Under the pieces are notes generated by a model. The model did no database searches, was not told the origin of the DNA, and worked only from the letters and a program-made list of their open reading frames with translations. Positions 45,630-55,679 of a DNA stretch of 64,000 nucleotides are shown here, one piece after another. Both the position numbers and the translations under genes were made by a program. Source of the DNA: an uncultured Amylibacter sp. (GTDB lineage: Bacteria; Pseudomonadota; Alphaproteobacteria; Rhodobacterales; Rhodobacteraceae); NCBI GenBank assembly GCA_943846615.1, contig OX044354.1, positions 1,505,001-1,569,000 of the forward strand. Direction: 5' to 3'. Every line of letters starts with the position of its first letter. Position 1 is the first letter of the stretch.

Positions 45630-45847
45630 TTGATGGCCTTTGATTCGTTTTTTTGACTGTAATCCCGATCGTGTTAAAAGGGAATCGTGTTAATTGGGTA
45701 ATCACTGCTGACATTAAAATTTACCAAAAATTCACAAAACTTGAAAAAATCCCCAAATTCAGTTTAATAGGTCAGTAAATGTTCCTTTTCTTTTCTGCGT
45801 ACGGTGTATAAAAGGGCGTTTCGTTTGAATATTATCGGGGAAGACTG

Positions 45848-47284
45848 ATGGCTGTGAATAAGATGTTGAAGTTTGTTGAGGTTGAGCGGGACATGCCCGA
45901 AAAGCGTGTGCCTAATCTACGCAAACAGGATTACGATGAGATCTATCAAGAGTTCGCGGCGACCAAAGCAGCAGAGCAAGCAAGCCGTTGTTCACAGTGT
46001 GGCGTTCCGTTTTGCCAAACCCATTGCCCATTGCACAACAATATCCCCGATTGGTTGCGCCTGACCGCCGAAGGGCGTTTGGAAGAGGCGTATCAGATCA
46101 GCCAAGACACAAATACTTTCCCCGAGATTTGTGGCCGTATCTGCCCCCAAGACCGTCTGTGTGAAGGTAACTGTGTGATCGAGCAATCTGGCCACGGTAC
46201 AGTAACCATTGGTTCCGTCGAAAAATACATTACCGATACCGCATGGGAAAAGGGCTGGGTTAAGGCGAACAAGCCGAAGGCCGAACGCGCCGAGAGTGTT
46301 GGCATCATCGGTGCTGGCCCTGCTGGATTGGCGGCGGCGGATCGTCTGCGCAAGCAGGGTGTTCAGGTAACAGTTTATGATCGTTACGATCGCGCTGGCG
46401 GACTACTTACATATGGGATCCCTGGTTTTAAGCTGGAAAAAGACGTGGTGATGCGCCGCAATGATTTGCTGTCTGAGGGTGGCGTAAAGTTTGAATTGAA
46501 CACCAATATTGGTGAAGATGTTTCATTTGCTGATCTGCGTGCGAAACATGATGCGATCCTGATTGGTACGGGTGTTTACAAGTCTCGTGACCTGTCTGGC
46601 GTGGGTTCAGGCAACGATGGTATCGTCAAAGCATTGGATTATTTGACCGCGTCAAACCGTTTGAACATGGGCGACAAGGTTCCAGAAATCGAAAGCGGCG
46701 AGTTGAATGCAAAAGGCAAGCGCGTTGTGGTTATCGGCGGTGGTGACACCGCGATGGATTGTGTGCGCACAGCCATTCGCCAAGGCGCGACATCGGTGAA
46801 ATGCCTGTACCGTCGTGACAAGAAAAACATGCCAGGTTCGCAACGCGAAACACAAAACGCCGAAGAAGAAGGTGTGGAATTTGTTTGGCTGTCAGCACCC
46901 AAAGGGTTCACCGGTGAAGGTGACGTCAGCGGTGTTGTTGTATCCAAAATGCGTTTGGGCGCACCCGATGCATCAGGTCGTCAAAGCCCTGAAGAAATCG
47001 TTGGCGCGGATTACACCGAGGATGCAGATTTGGTGATTAAGGCGCTGGGTTTCAGCCCAGAAGATTTGCCAACATTGTGGGATACACCAGAATTGGAAGT
47101 GACGCGTTGGGGTACGGTTAAGGCCGATTTCACAACACATGCCACATCATTGGACGGCGTTTATGCAGCGGGCGATATTGTGCGTGGCGCGTCATTGGTT
47201 GTATGGGCAATCCGTGATGGACGCGAGGCCGCGGACAGCATTTTGGGTTACCTAGATGCGCAAAAAGTGGTGGCGGCTGAATGA
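45848..47284 (+). CDS. gltD: Glutamate synthase small subunit (NADPH)
   Basis: GltD passes electrons from NADPH to GltB. The N-terminal cysteine motifs for [4Fe-4S] clusters are present (CSQCGVPFC and CGRICPQDRLC), then the FAD loop GAGPAGLAA, and the NADPH loop GGGDTAMDC. Length is 478 residues. An intergenic 198 bp with a tandem repeat separates it from gltB; the D-before-B order is usual in this group. Candidate promoter TATAAA at 45807-45812. Confidence 0.95.
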   Translation: MAVNKMLKFVEVERDMPEKRVPNLRKQDYDEIYQEFAATKAAEQASRCSQCGVPFCQTHCPLHNNIPDWLRLTAEGRLEEAYQISQDTNTFPEICGRICPQDRLCEGNCVIEQSGHGTVTIGSVEKYITDTAWEKGWVKANKPKAERAESVGIIGAGPAGLAAADRLRKQGVQVTVYDRYDRAGGLLTYGIPGFKLEKDVVMRRNDLLSEGGVKFELNTNIGEDVSFADLRAKHDAILIGTGVYKSRDLSGVGSGNDGIVKALDYLTASNRLNMGDKVPEIESGELNAKGKRVVVIGGGDTAMDCVRTAIRQGATSVKCLYRRDKKNMPGSQRETQNAEEEGVEFVWLSAPKGFTGEGDVSGVVVSKMRLGAPDASGRQSPEEIVGADYTEDADLVIKALGFSPEDLPTLWDTPELEVTRWGTVKADFTTHATSLDGVYAAGDIVRGASLVVWAIRDGREAADSILGYLDAQKVVAAE

Positions 47285-47319
47285 GTGTTAACCAATTGAA
47301 ATCGGTGCAAACTGCCATG

Positions 47320-47363
47320 TATGGCAAACGTATGGCAAACGTCGGTATTACGTCGGTATTTTT
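47320..47363 (+). repeat. Double 11-bp tandem duplication in the gltD–gltB gap
   Basis: TATGGCAAACG occurs twice in tandem (47320-47330, 47331-47341), followed by TCGGTATTACG and TCGGTATTTTT (47342-47363), again 11-bp units. The four units follow one another directly. They lie in the 198-bp gap between gltD and gltB, which otherwise contains no gene I accept. Confidence 0.7.
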
Positions 47364-47482
47364 TACCGCCCCCCCAGAAGGCCAATTCGTTAATGCGTCA
47401 GCCGATCTGACGCGTTCGGCCAATTTACTAAATTTTACCACACCAGTCGTGTTCGACAGTTGTGGCCAGAAGGAGCAATAAG

Positions 47483-50400
47483 ATGACAAAATTTGACGCA
47501 AACTGGAAAGCAGAGCAAGAAGCCAAGCGCGCCTTTATGGCGGAGAACGGTATGTATTCCGAAGCGGACGAACATAGTTCATGTGGTGTTGGTCTGGTTG
47601 TTTCAATCGATGGCAAGAAATCACGCCAAGTGGTGGACAATGGTATTTCGGCGCTGAAAGCGATTTGGCACCGTGGTGCGGTTGATGCGGATGGGAAAAC
47701 CGGTGATGGCGCGGGCATCCACGTGCAAATCCCGATTAAGTTTTTCTATGAACAAGTAGAGCGTACAGGCCACGAGCCACGTGAAGGTGAATTGCTGGCT
47801 GTTGGACAGGTATTCCTGCCGCGCACAGATTTTGGTGCACAGGAAACGTGTCGTACCATCGTAGAATCCGAAGTTTTGAAAATGGGTTACTACATTTACG
47901 GATGGCGCCATGTGCCAGTGGATGTAACCTGTTTGGGTGAAAAGGCGAATGCGACGCGCCCAGAGATCGAACAGATTTTGATCTCTAATTCCAAAGGTGT
48001 GGACGAAGAAGAGTTCGAGCGCGATTTGTACATTATTCGTCGTCGCATCGAAAAAGCAGCGGCGTCTGCGCATATCAATGATTTCTATGTGTGTTCATTG
48101 TCGTGTCGTTCGATCATCTACAAAGGGATGATGTTGGCGGAGCAAGTTGCGGTGTTTTACCCTGACTTGATGGACGAAGGTTTTGTGTCTGCGTTTGCGA
48201 TTTATCACCAGCGTTATTCAACAAATACATTCCCACAATGGTGGTTGGCACAGCCGTTCCGCATGTTGGCGCACAACGGTGAAATCAACACATTGAAGGG
48301 CAATGTGAACTGGATGAAGAGCCATGAAATTCGTATGGTTTCCAATAACTTCGGCGATTGTGGTGACGACATTAAGCCAGTGATCGCGGGTGGTTCATCG
48401 GATTCCGCCGCGTTGGATTCTGTGTTCGAAGTGTTGGTGCGTGCAGGGCGTAATGCGCCGATGGCGAAAACATTCTTGGTGCCTGAATCGATCAATTCCG
48501 TTGGCGTTAAGGCCGAGTGGAAGCCGATGTACGAGTACTGTAATTCCGTGATGGAGCCATGGGATGGGCCAGCGGCGTTGGCGATGACCGACGGTCGTTG
48601 GGTTTGTGCCGGTTTGGATCGCAATGGTTTGCGTCCGATGCGTTATGTGATTACCGGCGACAACCTGTTGATCGCGGGTTCAGAGGCCGGCATGGTGCCA
48701 ACGGACGAGTTTTCCGTGAAGGAAAAAGGTGCGTTGGGCCCAGGCCAGATGATTGCTGTTGATATGGCAGAGGGCCGTTTGTTGCACGACGAAGCGTTGA
48801 AAGACGAGTTGTCCAAAGAGCGTGAATTTGGTGAGTTTGTGAAATCTGTTGTGGATTTGGATGATGCGACCGCGTCAGACAAAGAAGCGGTGGCGTATAA
48901 AGGTGAAGAGCTGCGCACGCGTCAGGTTGCGGCGGGTTATTCCATCGAAGAATTGGAAATGATTCTGCATCCGATGGCAGAGGACGCCAAGGAAACATTG
49001 GCATCGATGGGTGATGATACGCCGTCGGCTGTTTTGTCCGAAATGTACCGTCCGTTATCGCATTTCTTCCGCCAAAACTTTAGCCAAGTGACAAACCCAC
49101 CGATCGACAGTTTGCGCGAATTTGGTGTGATGAGTTTGAAAACACGCTTTGGTAATTTGGGCAATGTTTTGGACGAAGGTAACTCGTTAACCGAAGTGTT
49201 GTCGTTGAGCTCGCCGTTTGTGACCAACAGCCAGTTTGCGGCGATGGTTAAGCGTTTCGGCGACAGTGTGACGTCAATCGATTGTACATTTGCGCTGGGC
49301 GACAAGGATGGTTTGCAGGCGGGTCTGAAGCGTATTCGCGAAGAGGCAGAAGATGCCGTGCGTTCGGGTGCTGGTCAAATTATTTTGACAGACAAAGCGC
49401 AATCAGATGAGCGTGTTCCGATGCCGATGATTTTGGCGACGAGTGCGGTGCATTCTGGGTTGACCAAGGTTGGTTTGCGTACGTTCTGTTCGATCAACGT
49501 GCAGGCGGCGGAATGTATTGATCCGCATTACTTTGCTGTTTTGATCGGTTGTGGTGCGACCACTGTGAATGCGTATTTGGCGCAGGACAGTTTGGCGGAT
49601 CGCATTGATCGTGGGTTGCTGGATTGCACATTAGAAGTTGCGATGGCGCGTTACAAAGAGGCGATTAATCAGGGTCTGTTGAAGATCATGGCGAAGATGG
49701 GGATTTCTGTGATTTCGTCATACCGCGGTGGTTTGAATTTTGAGGCTGTTGGGTTGTCACGTGCGTTGGTTGCGGAATTTTTCCCAGGTATGACCAGCCG
49801 TATTTCAGGCATTGGTCTGTATGGTATTCAGAAGAAAGTTGTTGGCATTCACGCCAAGGGCTGGTTGGCTGGTTCCGACATTTTGCCAGTGGGTGGTTTT
49901 TACAAGGCGCGTCGTTCGGGCGAGCAGCACGCCTGGGAAGCGCAGACAATGCACATGTTGCAATCTGCCTGTGATCGCGCATCGTTCGATATTTGGAAAC
50001 AGTACAGCGCGAAAATGCAGGCGGCACCGCCAATTGCGTTGCGTGATTTGATGGATTTCAAACCTGTGTCCAAGGCAATTCCTGTCGAGGAAGTTGAAAG
50101 CATTACAGCCATTCGTAAGCGTTTTGTAACGCCCGGTATGTCGTTGGGTGCGTTGTCCCCAGAGGCGCATAAAACGTTGAATGTTGCAATGAACCGAATT
50201 GGTGCGAAATCAGATAGTGGTGAGGGCGGCGAAGATCCGGCGCATTTCCATCCTGAGCCAAACGGTGATAATCCGTCTGCGAAAATTAAGCAGGTTGCGT
50301 CTGGTCGTTTTGGTGTGACTGCGGAATATTTGAACCAATGTGAAGAGCTGGAAATCAAGGTTGCACAGGGTGCGAAACCGGGTGAAGGCGGGCAGTTGCC

Positions 50401-52009
50401 AGGCATTAAGGTGACAGATTTGATCGCGCGCTTGCGTCACTCGACCAAAGGCGTGACATTAATTTCACCGCCACCGCACCACGATATTTATTCAATCGAG
50501 GATTTGGCACAGCTGATTTACGATCTGAAGCAAATCAATCCACGCGCAAAAGTGACTGTTAAACTGGTTGCGTCGTCTGGTGTTGGCACGATTGCCGCTG
50601 GTGTTGCCAAGGCGATGGCGGATGTGATCCTGATTTCTGGTCATAACGGTGGTACAGGTGCATCGCCTGCGACATCGATCAAACATGCGGGTCTACCATG
50701 GGAAATGGGCTTGTCCGAAGCGCACCAAGTTTTGGCGATGAACAATTTGCGTGATCGCGTAACTTTGCGTACCGATGGTGGTTTGCGCACGGGTCGTGAT
50801 ATTGTGATGGCCGCGATGTTGGGCGCCGAGGAATATGGCATCGGTACCGCTGCGTTGATCGCGATGGGTTGTATTATGGTACGTCAGTGTCAGTCTAATA
50901 CATGTCCAGTTGGTGTCTGTGTGCAAGACGAAGAACTGCGTAAGAAATTTACGGGTAATGCGGATAAGGTTGTGAACCTGATCACGTTCTATGCCCAAGA
51001 GGTGCGCGAAGTATTGGCGTCATTGGGCCTGCGATCGCTGGACGAAGCAATTGGTCGTGCGGATATGTTGGCACAGGTTAGCCGTGGTAATGATTATCTG
51101 GATGATCTGGATTTGAACCCAATGTTGATCAGCGTCGATGATGCAGCGGATATCGAATACAACCGAGCACGTCCGCGCCAAACTGTTCCTGATACGTTGG
51201 ATGCCGAAATCCTTAAGGATGCTGGGCCGTTCTTCTTGCATGGTGAAAAGATGCAGTTGTCATATGCGGTGCAAAATACCGCGCGCACAATCGGCACACG
51301 CGTTTCATCGCATATTGTGAAAAAATTCGGCATGCGCAACGAGTTGTTGGAAGATCATTTGACCATCAAATTGACAGGTTCAGCGGGTCAATCATTGGGT
51401 GCCTTCGCCGCGCCCGGATTGAAGTTGGAAGTGTCTGGTGATGCGAATGATTACGTTGGTAAGGGTTTGTCTGGCGGTAAAATCGTTGTGCGCCCACCAT
51501 TGAGCAGCCCATTGATTCCATCGGATAACACGATTGTTGGTAACACTGTTTTATATGGTGCGACTGATGGTAAATTGTTCGCGAATGGTCGTGCAGGCGA
51601 GCGTTTCTGCGTCCGCAACTCGGGTGCTTCGGTTGTTGTTGAGGGTTGTGGCTCGAACGGTTGTGAATACATGACCGGCGGTGTGACCATTATTTTGGGT
51701 GATATTGGCCCGAACTTTGGTGCGGGTATGACTGGTGGTATGGCATATATCTACGATCCTAAAGGCCAGTTTAGCAAAATGGCAAATATGGAAAGTATCG
51801 TAACCGTACCTGTGACTGTTGATCACTGGGAGGGTCAGCTGAAGGGTTTGATCCAAGAGCATTTGGACGAAACAAAGAGCCCGAAAGCCGCGAAAATCCT
51901 GAACCGTTGGGACGAAGAGCTGAAGCATTTCGTTCAGATTTGCCCGAAAGAGATGTTGGTTCATATTCCGCATCCATTGAGCAAGGAAGATGGTAAAAAG
52001 ACCGCCTAA
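47483..52009 (+). CDS. gltB: Glutamate synthase large subunit (NADPH)
   Basis: GltB makes glutamate from glutamine and 2-oxoglutarate. The ATG at 47483 follows AAGGAG; a 33-residue propeptide precedes the nucleophile C34 (SSCGVG). The amidotransferase domain is followed by the central and FMN domains, and the [3Fe-4S] cysteines are in CIMVRQCQSNTCPVGVC. The C-terminal beta-helix glycine-rich region (GGMAYIYDP) is complete. The total is 1508 residues, the normal size. A strong terminator follows. Confidence 0.97.
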   Translation: MTKFDANWKAEQEAKRAFMAENGMYSEADEHSSCGVGLVVSIDGKKSRQVVDNGISALKAIWHRGAVDADGKTGDGAGIHVQIPIKFFYEQVERTGHEPREGELLAVGQVFLPRTDFGAQETCRTIVESEVLKMGYYIYGWRHVPVDVTCLGEKANATRPEIEQILISNSKGVDEEEFERDLYIIRRRIEKAAASAHINDFYVCSLSCRSIIYKGMMLAEQVAVFYPDLMDEGFVSAFAIYHQRYSTNTFPQWWLAQPFRMLAHNGEINTLKGNVNWMKSHEIRMVSNNFGDCGDDIKPVIAGGSSDSAALDSVFEVLVRAGRNAPMAKTFLVPESINSVGVKAEWKPMYEYCNSVMEPWDGPAALAMTDGRWVCAGLDRNGLRPMRYVITGDNLLIAGSEAGMVPTDEFSVKEKGALGPGQMIAVDMAEGRLLHDEALKDELSKEREFGEFVKSVVDLDDATASDKEAVAYKGEELRTRQVAAGYSIEELEMILHPMAEDAKETLASMGDDTPSAVLSEMYRPLSHFFRQNFSQVTNPPIDSLREFGVMSLKTRFGNLGNVLDEGNSLTEVLSLSSPFVTNSQFAAMVKRFGDSVTSIDCTFALGDKDGLQAGLKRIREEAEDAVRSGAGQIILTDKAQSDERVPMPMILATSAVHSGLTKVGLRTFCSINVQAAECIDPHYFAVLIGCGATTVNAYLAQDSLADRIDRGLLDCTLEVAMARYKEAINQGLLKIMAKMGISVISSYRGGLNFEAVGLSRALVAEFFPGMTSRISGIGLYGIQKKVVGIHAKGWLAGSDILPVGGFYKARRSGEQHAWEAQTMHMLQSACDRASFDIWKQYSAKMQAAPPIALRDLMDFKPVSKAIPVEEVESITAIRKRFVTPGMSLGALSPEAHKTLNVAMNRIGAKSDSGEGGEDPAHFHPEPNGDNPSAKIKQVASGRFGVTAEYLNQCEELEIKVAQGAKPGEGGQLPGIKVTDLIARLRHSTKGVTLISPPPHHDIYSIEDLAQLIYDLKQINPRAKVTVKLVASSGVGTIAAGVAKAMADVILISGHNGGTGASPATSIKHAGLPWEMGLSEAHQVLAMNNLRDRVTLRTDGGLRTGRDIVMAAMLGAEEYGIGTAALIAMGCIMVRQCQSNTCPVGVCVQDEELRKKFTGNADKVVNLITFYAQEVREVLASLGLRSLDEAIGRADMLAQVSRGNDYLDDLDLNPMLISVDDAADIEYNRARPRQTVPDTLDAEILKDAGPFFLHGEKMQLSYAVQNTARTIGTRVSSHIVKKFGMRNELLEDHLTIKLTGSAGQSLGAFAAPGLKLEVSGDANDYVGKGLSGGKIVVRPPLSSPLIPSDNTIVGNTVLYGATDGKLFANGRAGERFCVRNSGASVVVEGCGSNGCEYMTGGVTIILGDIGPNFGAGMTGGMAYIYDPKGQFSKMANMESIVTVPVTVDHWEGQLKGLIQEHLDETKSPKAAKILNRWDEELKHFVQICPKEMLVHIPHPLSKEDGKKTA

Positions 52010-52033
52010 GGCGCACTTTTGACGAAAAATTTA

Positions 52034-52068
52034 TACAGGCGCTGTGTTTACAGCGCCTGTATTTTTTT
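52034..52068 (+). terminator. Rho-independent terminator of gltB
   Basis: TACAGGCGCTG and CAGCGCCTGTA form an 11-bp stem with a 6-base loop, followed by seven T residues. It begins 25 bases after the gltB stop and is the clearest terminator in the window. Confidence 0.93.
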
Positions 52069-52154
52069 GCTTTGCAATTGGTCAATTTATTGCGAGCGGA
52101 TTTTTATTTACTTCGATTGTTACCCTGTCATAGGGTGAATTGAGGAATCAACCG

Positions 52155-53168
52155 ATGGGCGAACTTATGAGACGTGTTATTTTGTCACTGGCGACATGTG
52201 TTGGATTGCTGCCCGCTGGCATGGCTGTTGCTGAATGTGACAGTGGCGAAATGGTAATTCGAATGAGTACGGTGACCAATTATGATCGTCATCCAACGGG
52301 CTTGGCTGCGACGGAGTTGGCAAAGCGTGTGAATACGGAAATGAATGGCCTGGCCTGTATGGAGGTTTACGGAAACTCAATTCTGTATACCGACGACAAG
52401 GTAATCGAAGCGTTGTTAAAGGGTGATATTCAACTGGCGGCGCCGTCATTGGGTAAGGTTGAAGAATACACCAAATTGTTGCGGGTGTTTTCCCTGCCGT
52501 TTTTGTTCAAAAACGTTGAAGCGGTAGATGAATTTCAAGATTCTCTGACAGGTGGGTTGATGAAATTTTCGATGATTGGCAAAGGTGTGCGCGGATTGGC
52601 GTTTTGGCATGTTGGCATGACACAGATGTCCGCAAGTGTGCCATTGGATAGTCCGCTGGATGCGTTGGGGTTGTCGTTTCGGGTGTTGGGTTCCGAAATT
52701 GGGTTGGAACAGATGAAGGCCGTTGGTGCCGCTGGTAAACAGATGCCGTTTAGCGAGGTTTTTGCAGCGTTAGAAAGTGGCGAGATTGATGGCCAAGAGG
52801 ACACGTGGTCTAATATTTATGGGAAACGGTTTCACCGAGTTCAGGATTCGATTATCGAAACCAATCATAGCATTGTCGACAATTTCGTTATTACATCCGT
52901 GGAATGGTTTGATAGCCTGCCAGGGAACATCAAAACCCAGTTTCTAACCATCCTGCGCGAAGTGACCGAAGAGCGCAATAAAGCCGCATTTGATGTGAAC
53001 CAAGAAGCGCGACAATTGATTTTGGATGACGGTGGGCGCGTGCGCAAATTAACACCAGAAGAGCGCCAAGAATGGGTGGATGCGTTTCGCCCTGTTTGGG
53101 AGAAATTCGAAGATGATGTGCATCCGTTTTTGATCGAGCATATCCAAGAAGTGAACACCCGCCACTGA
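52155..53168 (+). CDS. TRAP-type C4-dicarboxylate/acidic solute binding protein
   Basis: A signal peptide (about residues 1-26, VILSLATCVGLLPAGMAVA) precedes a DctP-fold: STVTNYDRHPTG, the AFWHVGMTQM region and a specificity Arg in SFRVLGSEIGLEQMKAV, and QEDTWSNIY. The ATG at 52155 follows GAGGA by 8 bases; a TTG at 52140 is a weaker option. It has 337 residues. No DctQ or DctM gene adjoins it, so it is an orphan binding protein and its ligand is unknown. Confidence 0.87.
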   Translation: MGELMRRVILSLATCVGLLPAGMAVAECDSGEMVIRMSTVTNYDRHPTGLAATELAKRVNTEMNGLACMEVYGNSILYTDDKVIEALLKGDIQLAAPSLGKVEEYTKLLRVFSLPFLFKNVEAVDEFQDSLTGGLMKFSMIGKGVRGLAFWHVGMTQMSASVPLDSPLDALGLSFRVLGSEIGLEQMKAVGAAGKQMPFSEVFAALESGEIDGQEDTWSNIYGKRFHRVQDSIIETNHSIVDNFVITSVEWFDSLPGNIKTQFLTILREVTEERNKAAFDVNQEARQLILDDGGRVRKLTPEERQEWVDAFRPVWEKFEDDVHPFLIEHIQEVNTRH

Positions 53169-53196
53169 GAATTGGCAATCGTTTGAATTTTGCTGT

Positions 53197-53916
53197 ATGA
53201 CGCATCCAATGGCGAAAACGAAGACATCAAAGAAGAAGCAGAAGAAAGCGCGTCGCTGGTTGCGGCGCGTTGGCGTGTTTGTATTTCTGATATTTTTATT
53301 GCCAGTTTATGCCGTTGTTTTATTTGCATTTTTCAATCCCAGCGCTGGTTTTTATATGGGTGCAGAGGCGCGCCGTTTGGGTGGCGTGAAGCAGCAGTGG
53401 ACGGCCTTGGAAGATTTTTCACCCGCAATGGCGCGATCCGTGGTGGCGGCAGAAGATGCGCATTTTTGTGCCCACTATGGGTTTGATCTGGACGCCATTC
53501 GCGATGCGATTGAGGGTGGCGGAAAGCGTGGCGCATCCACCATCAGCCAACAAGTGGCAAAGAACGTGTTTTTGTGGCATGGGCGCAGTTATTTGCGCAA
53601 AGGTTTAGAGGCTGGTTTTACGGTTTTGATCGAGACTATTTGGACCAAGGAACGCATTATCGAAGTGTACCTAAATGTGGCCGAATTTGACGAGGGCGTG
53701 TTTGGTGCGGCGACAGGTGCACATCATTACTTTGGTGTGAATGCGGATCGGATTTCAAATACCCAAGCCGCGCGATTGGCCGCGATACTGCCAAATCCGA
53801 AAAACCGATCCGCCAGTCGGCCCAGCAACTTTGTGCGCAAGAGGACGCGGGCGATTATTGCGGGTGCTGGGACAATTGATGCCGATGGGCGTGCTGATTG
53901 CTTTCAGGGTGGTTGA
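53197..53916 (+). CDS. mtgA: Monofunctional peptidoglycan glycosyltransferase MtgA
   Basis: MtgA polymerises lipid II glycan strands without a transpeptidase domain. A basic N-terminus and one membrane helix (VFVFLIFLLPVYAVVLFAFF) precede the GT51 domain. Its catalytic motifs are AAEDAHFCAHYGFD and KRGASTISQQVAKNVFLW, followed by IIEVYLNVAEFDEGVFG. It has 239 residues. The ATG at 53197 is used; a later ATG at 53209 is possible. No good ribosome site is seen for either. Confidence 0.9.
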   Translation: MTHPMAKTKTSKKKQKKARRWLRRVGVFVFLIFLLPVYAVVLFAFFNPSAGFYMGAEARRLGGVKQQWTALEDFSPAMARSVVAAEDAHFCAHYGFDLDAIRDAIEGGGKRGASTISQQVAKNVFLWHGRSYLRKGLEAGFTVLIETIWTKERIIEVYLNVAEFDEGVFGAATGAHHYFGVNADRISNTQAARLAAILPNPKNRSASRPSNFVRKRTRAIIAGAGTIDADGRADCFQGG

Positions 53917-53973
53917 AAGTTTCGTCTATTCTTGGCACTAAGGGGTACGTTTTTAAAAAGTGATCCCGATACC

Positions 53974-54639
53974 ATGCACCGCCTCTACCATTTCCCGCTG
54001 TCACCATTTTCCCGCAAGGTTCGCTTGGTGCTGGCAGAGAAGAAAATCGAAGTTGAATTGATTGAAGAGCAGTATTGGGAGCCGAGTTTGGAATTTGTGC
54101 GTCTGAATCCCGCGGGTCGTGTACCAGTGATGCGGATTGACGGACGCGTGTTTTGTGAAAGTAACGCGATTTGCGAGTTTCTGGAAGAGAAGCATCCGCA
54201 ACCGCCGTTGATGCCGAAAGTTGCCGAGGATCGCGCGGAGGTGCGCCGTTTGGTGAGTTGGTTTGACGATGGGTTTTACCGCGAAGTGACTGTGAACCTG
54301 TTGGGTGAACGGGTGATGCGTAAGATTAAGGGTACCGGATATCCAGACAGCCAGAATGTGAAAGAGGGTGCCAAGCGGATCAAGTTTCATTTGGACTATA
54401 TGAATGATCTATTGGATCGCCGCCGCTGGTTGGCGGGTGATACGATGAGTATGGCAGATTTTTCGGCGGCTGCGCAGTTGTCTTGCGTCGACTACATTTC
54501 GGATGTTGATTGGAACAGGTCAGCAACCGTGAAGGATTGGTATGCGAAGATTAAGTCTCGCCCAGCGTTTCGCACATTATTGGCGGATCAACTGCCCGGA
54601 TTTCCACAGCCAGCGCATTACGCGGATTTGGATTTTTGA
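53974..54639 (+). CDS. Glutathione S-transferase family protein
   Basis: The N-terminal thioredoxin-like domain has [13 protein letters not shown] with the likely catalytic Ser, the cis-proline turn in GRVPVM and the ESNAI glutathione-binding Glu-Ser. The C-terminal helical domain has [14 protein letters not shown]. With ATG 53974 the length is 221 residues; an in-frame codon at 53932 would add 14. The stop overlaps the queG TTG start. Substrate is unknown. Confidence 0.85.
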   Translation: MHRLYHFPLSPFSRKVRLVLAEKKIEVELIEEQYWEPSLEFVRLNPAGRVPVMRIDGRVFCESNAICEFLEEKHPQPPLMPKVAEDRAEVRRLVSWFDDGFYREVTVNLLGERVMRKIKGTGYPDSQNVKEGAKRIKFHLDYMNDLLDRRRWLAGDTMSMADFSAAAQLSCVDYISDVDWNRSATVKDWYAKIKSRPAFRTLLADQLPGFPQPAHYADLDF

Positions 54640-55679
54640 ACGCGCAGTTAAAACATGATTTGATCGCCAAGGCGACGGAATTTGGTTTTACTGCCACGCG
54701 CATATGCGCCCCCACTGACATCCCTGATGCACCAGAACGGTTAGCGCGTTTCGTTGAAGAGGGCCGTCATGGAACGATGGAGTGGATGGCGGATCGGATG
54801 GGGTGGCGCGGCAATCCCGCGGATTTGTGGCCCGATGCTAAATCGGTGATTATGTTGGCAGAGGCGTATACCCCCGAACATGATCCGTTGGCGATTTTGG
54901 AACAACGGGATCGCGCGGCGATTTCGGTTTATGCGCAGAATCGTGATTATCATGATTTGGTGAAAAAGCGTTTGAAACGTTTGGGGCGCTGGTTGATCGA
55001 ACAGCGCGATGAGACCGAGATTAAGGTGTTCGTGGATACCGCGCCCGTGATGGAAAAACCGTTGGGTGCGGCGGCTGGTTTAGGTTGGCAGGGCAAGCAT
55101 ACGAATTTGGTTTCGCGTGAGCTGGGGAATTGGTTTTTTCTGGGGGCGATCTTTACGACTGTGGATTTGCCCAAGGATGATGCGGAAGTGGATCATTGTG
55201 GGAGTTGTACCGCCTGTTTGGATGTGTGCCCTACGGATGCATTTATTGAGCCATATCAATTAGATGCGCGGCGTTGCATATCCTATCTGACCATTGAGCA
55301 TGCGGGGCCTGTGGATGTGGAATTGCGCGCAAAAATGGGTAATCGCATTTATGGTTGTGATGATTGTTTGGCGGTGTGCCCGTGGAACAAATTCGCGGCC
55401 GAGGCCAGTGAAATGGGGTATCAAGCGCGGGCGGAATTGAAGATGCCGAAATTGGTAGATTTGGTGGCGCTGAATGACGCCGATTTTCGCACGTTATTTT
55501 CGAAAAATCCGATTAAACGCATTGGTCGCAATCGGTTTGTTCGTAATGTTTTATATGCGATTGGAAATTCAGGTGATGCCGATTTGTTGTTTTCTGCCAA
55601 GGCGTTACAAAGTGATGATGATGCGGTTGTGCGCGATGCGGCGGATTGGGCTGTGGCGCGATTGCAGGGGGATTTGTGA
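54636..55679 (+). CDS. queG: Epoxyqueuosine reductase QueG
   Basis: QueG reduces epoxyqueuosine to queuosine in the wobble position of certain tRNAs. Two ferredoxin-type clusters are visible, [16 protein letters not shown] and [10 protein letters not shown], after the cobalamin-binding N-terminal domain. The length is 347 residues. The TTG start is coupled to the preceding stop (TTGA). Its stop overlaps the next ATG by one base. Confidence 0.95.
   Translation: MNAQLKHDLIAKATEFGFTATRICAPTDIPDAPERLARFVEEGRHGTMEWMADRMGWRGNPADLWPDAKSVIMLAEAYTPEHDPLAILEQRDRAAISVYAQNRDYHDLVKKRLKRLGRWLIEQRDETEIKVFVDTAPVMEKPLGAAAGLGWQGKHTNLVSRELGNWFFLGAIFTTVDLPKDDAEVDHCGSCTACLDVCPTDAFIEPYQLDARRCISYLTIEHAGPVDVELRAKMGNRIYGCDDCLAVCPWNKFAAEASEMGYQARAELKMPKLVDLVALNDADFRTLFSKNPIKRIGRNRFVRNVLYAIGNSGDADLLFSAKALQSDDDAVVRDAADWAVARLQGDL

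Noticed and set aside
47281..47481. 66-codon frame starting at the gltD stop overlap
   Set aside because: Good ATGA overlap, but the frame runs through tandem repeats, has no recognisable fold and no ribosome site of its own; treated as intergenic.
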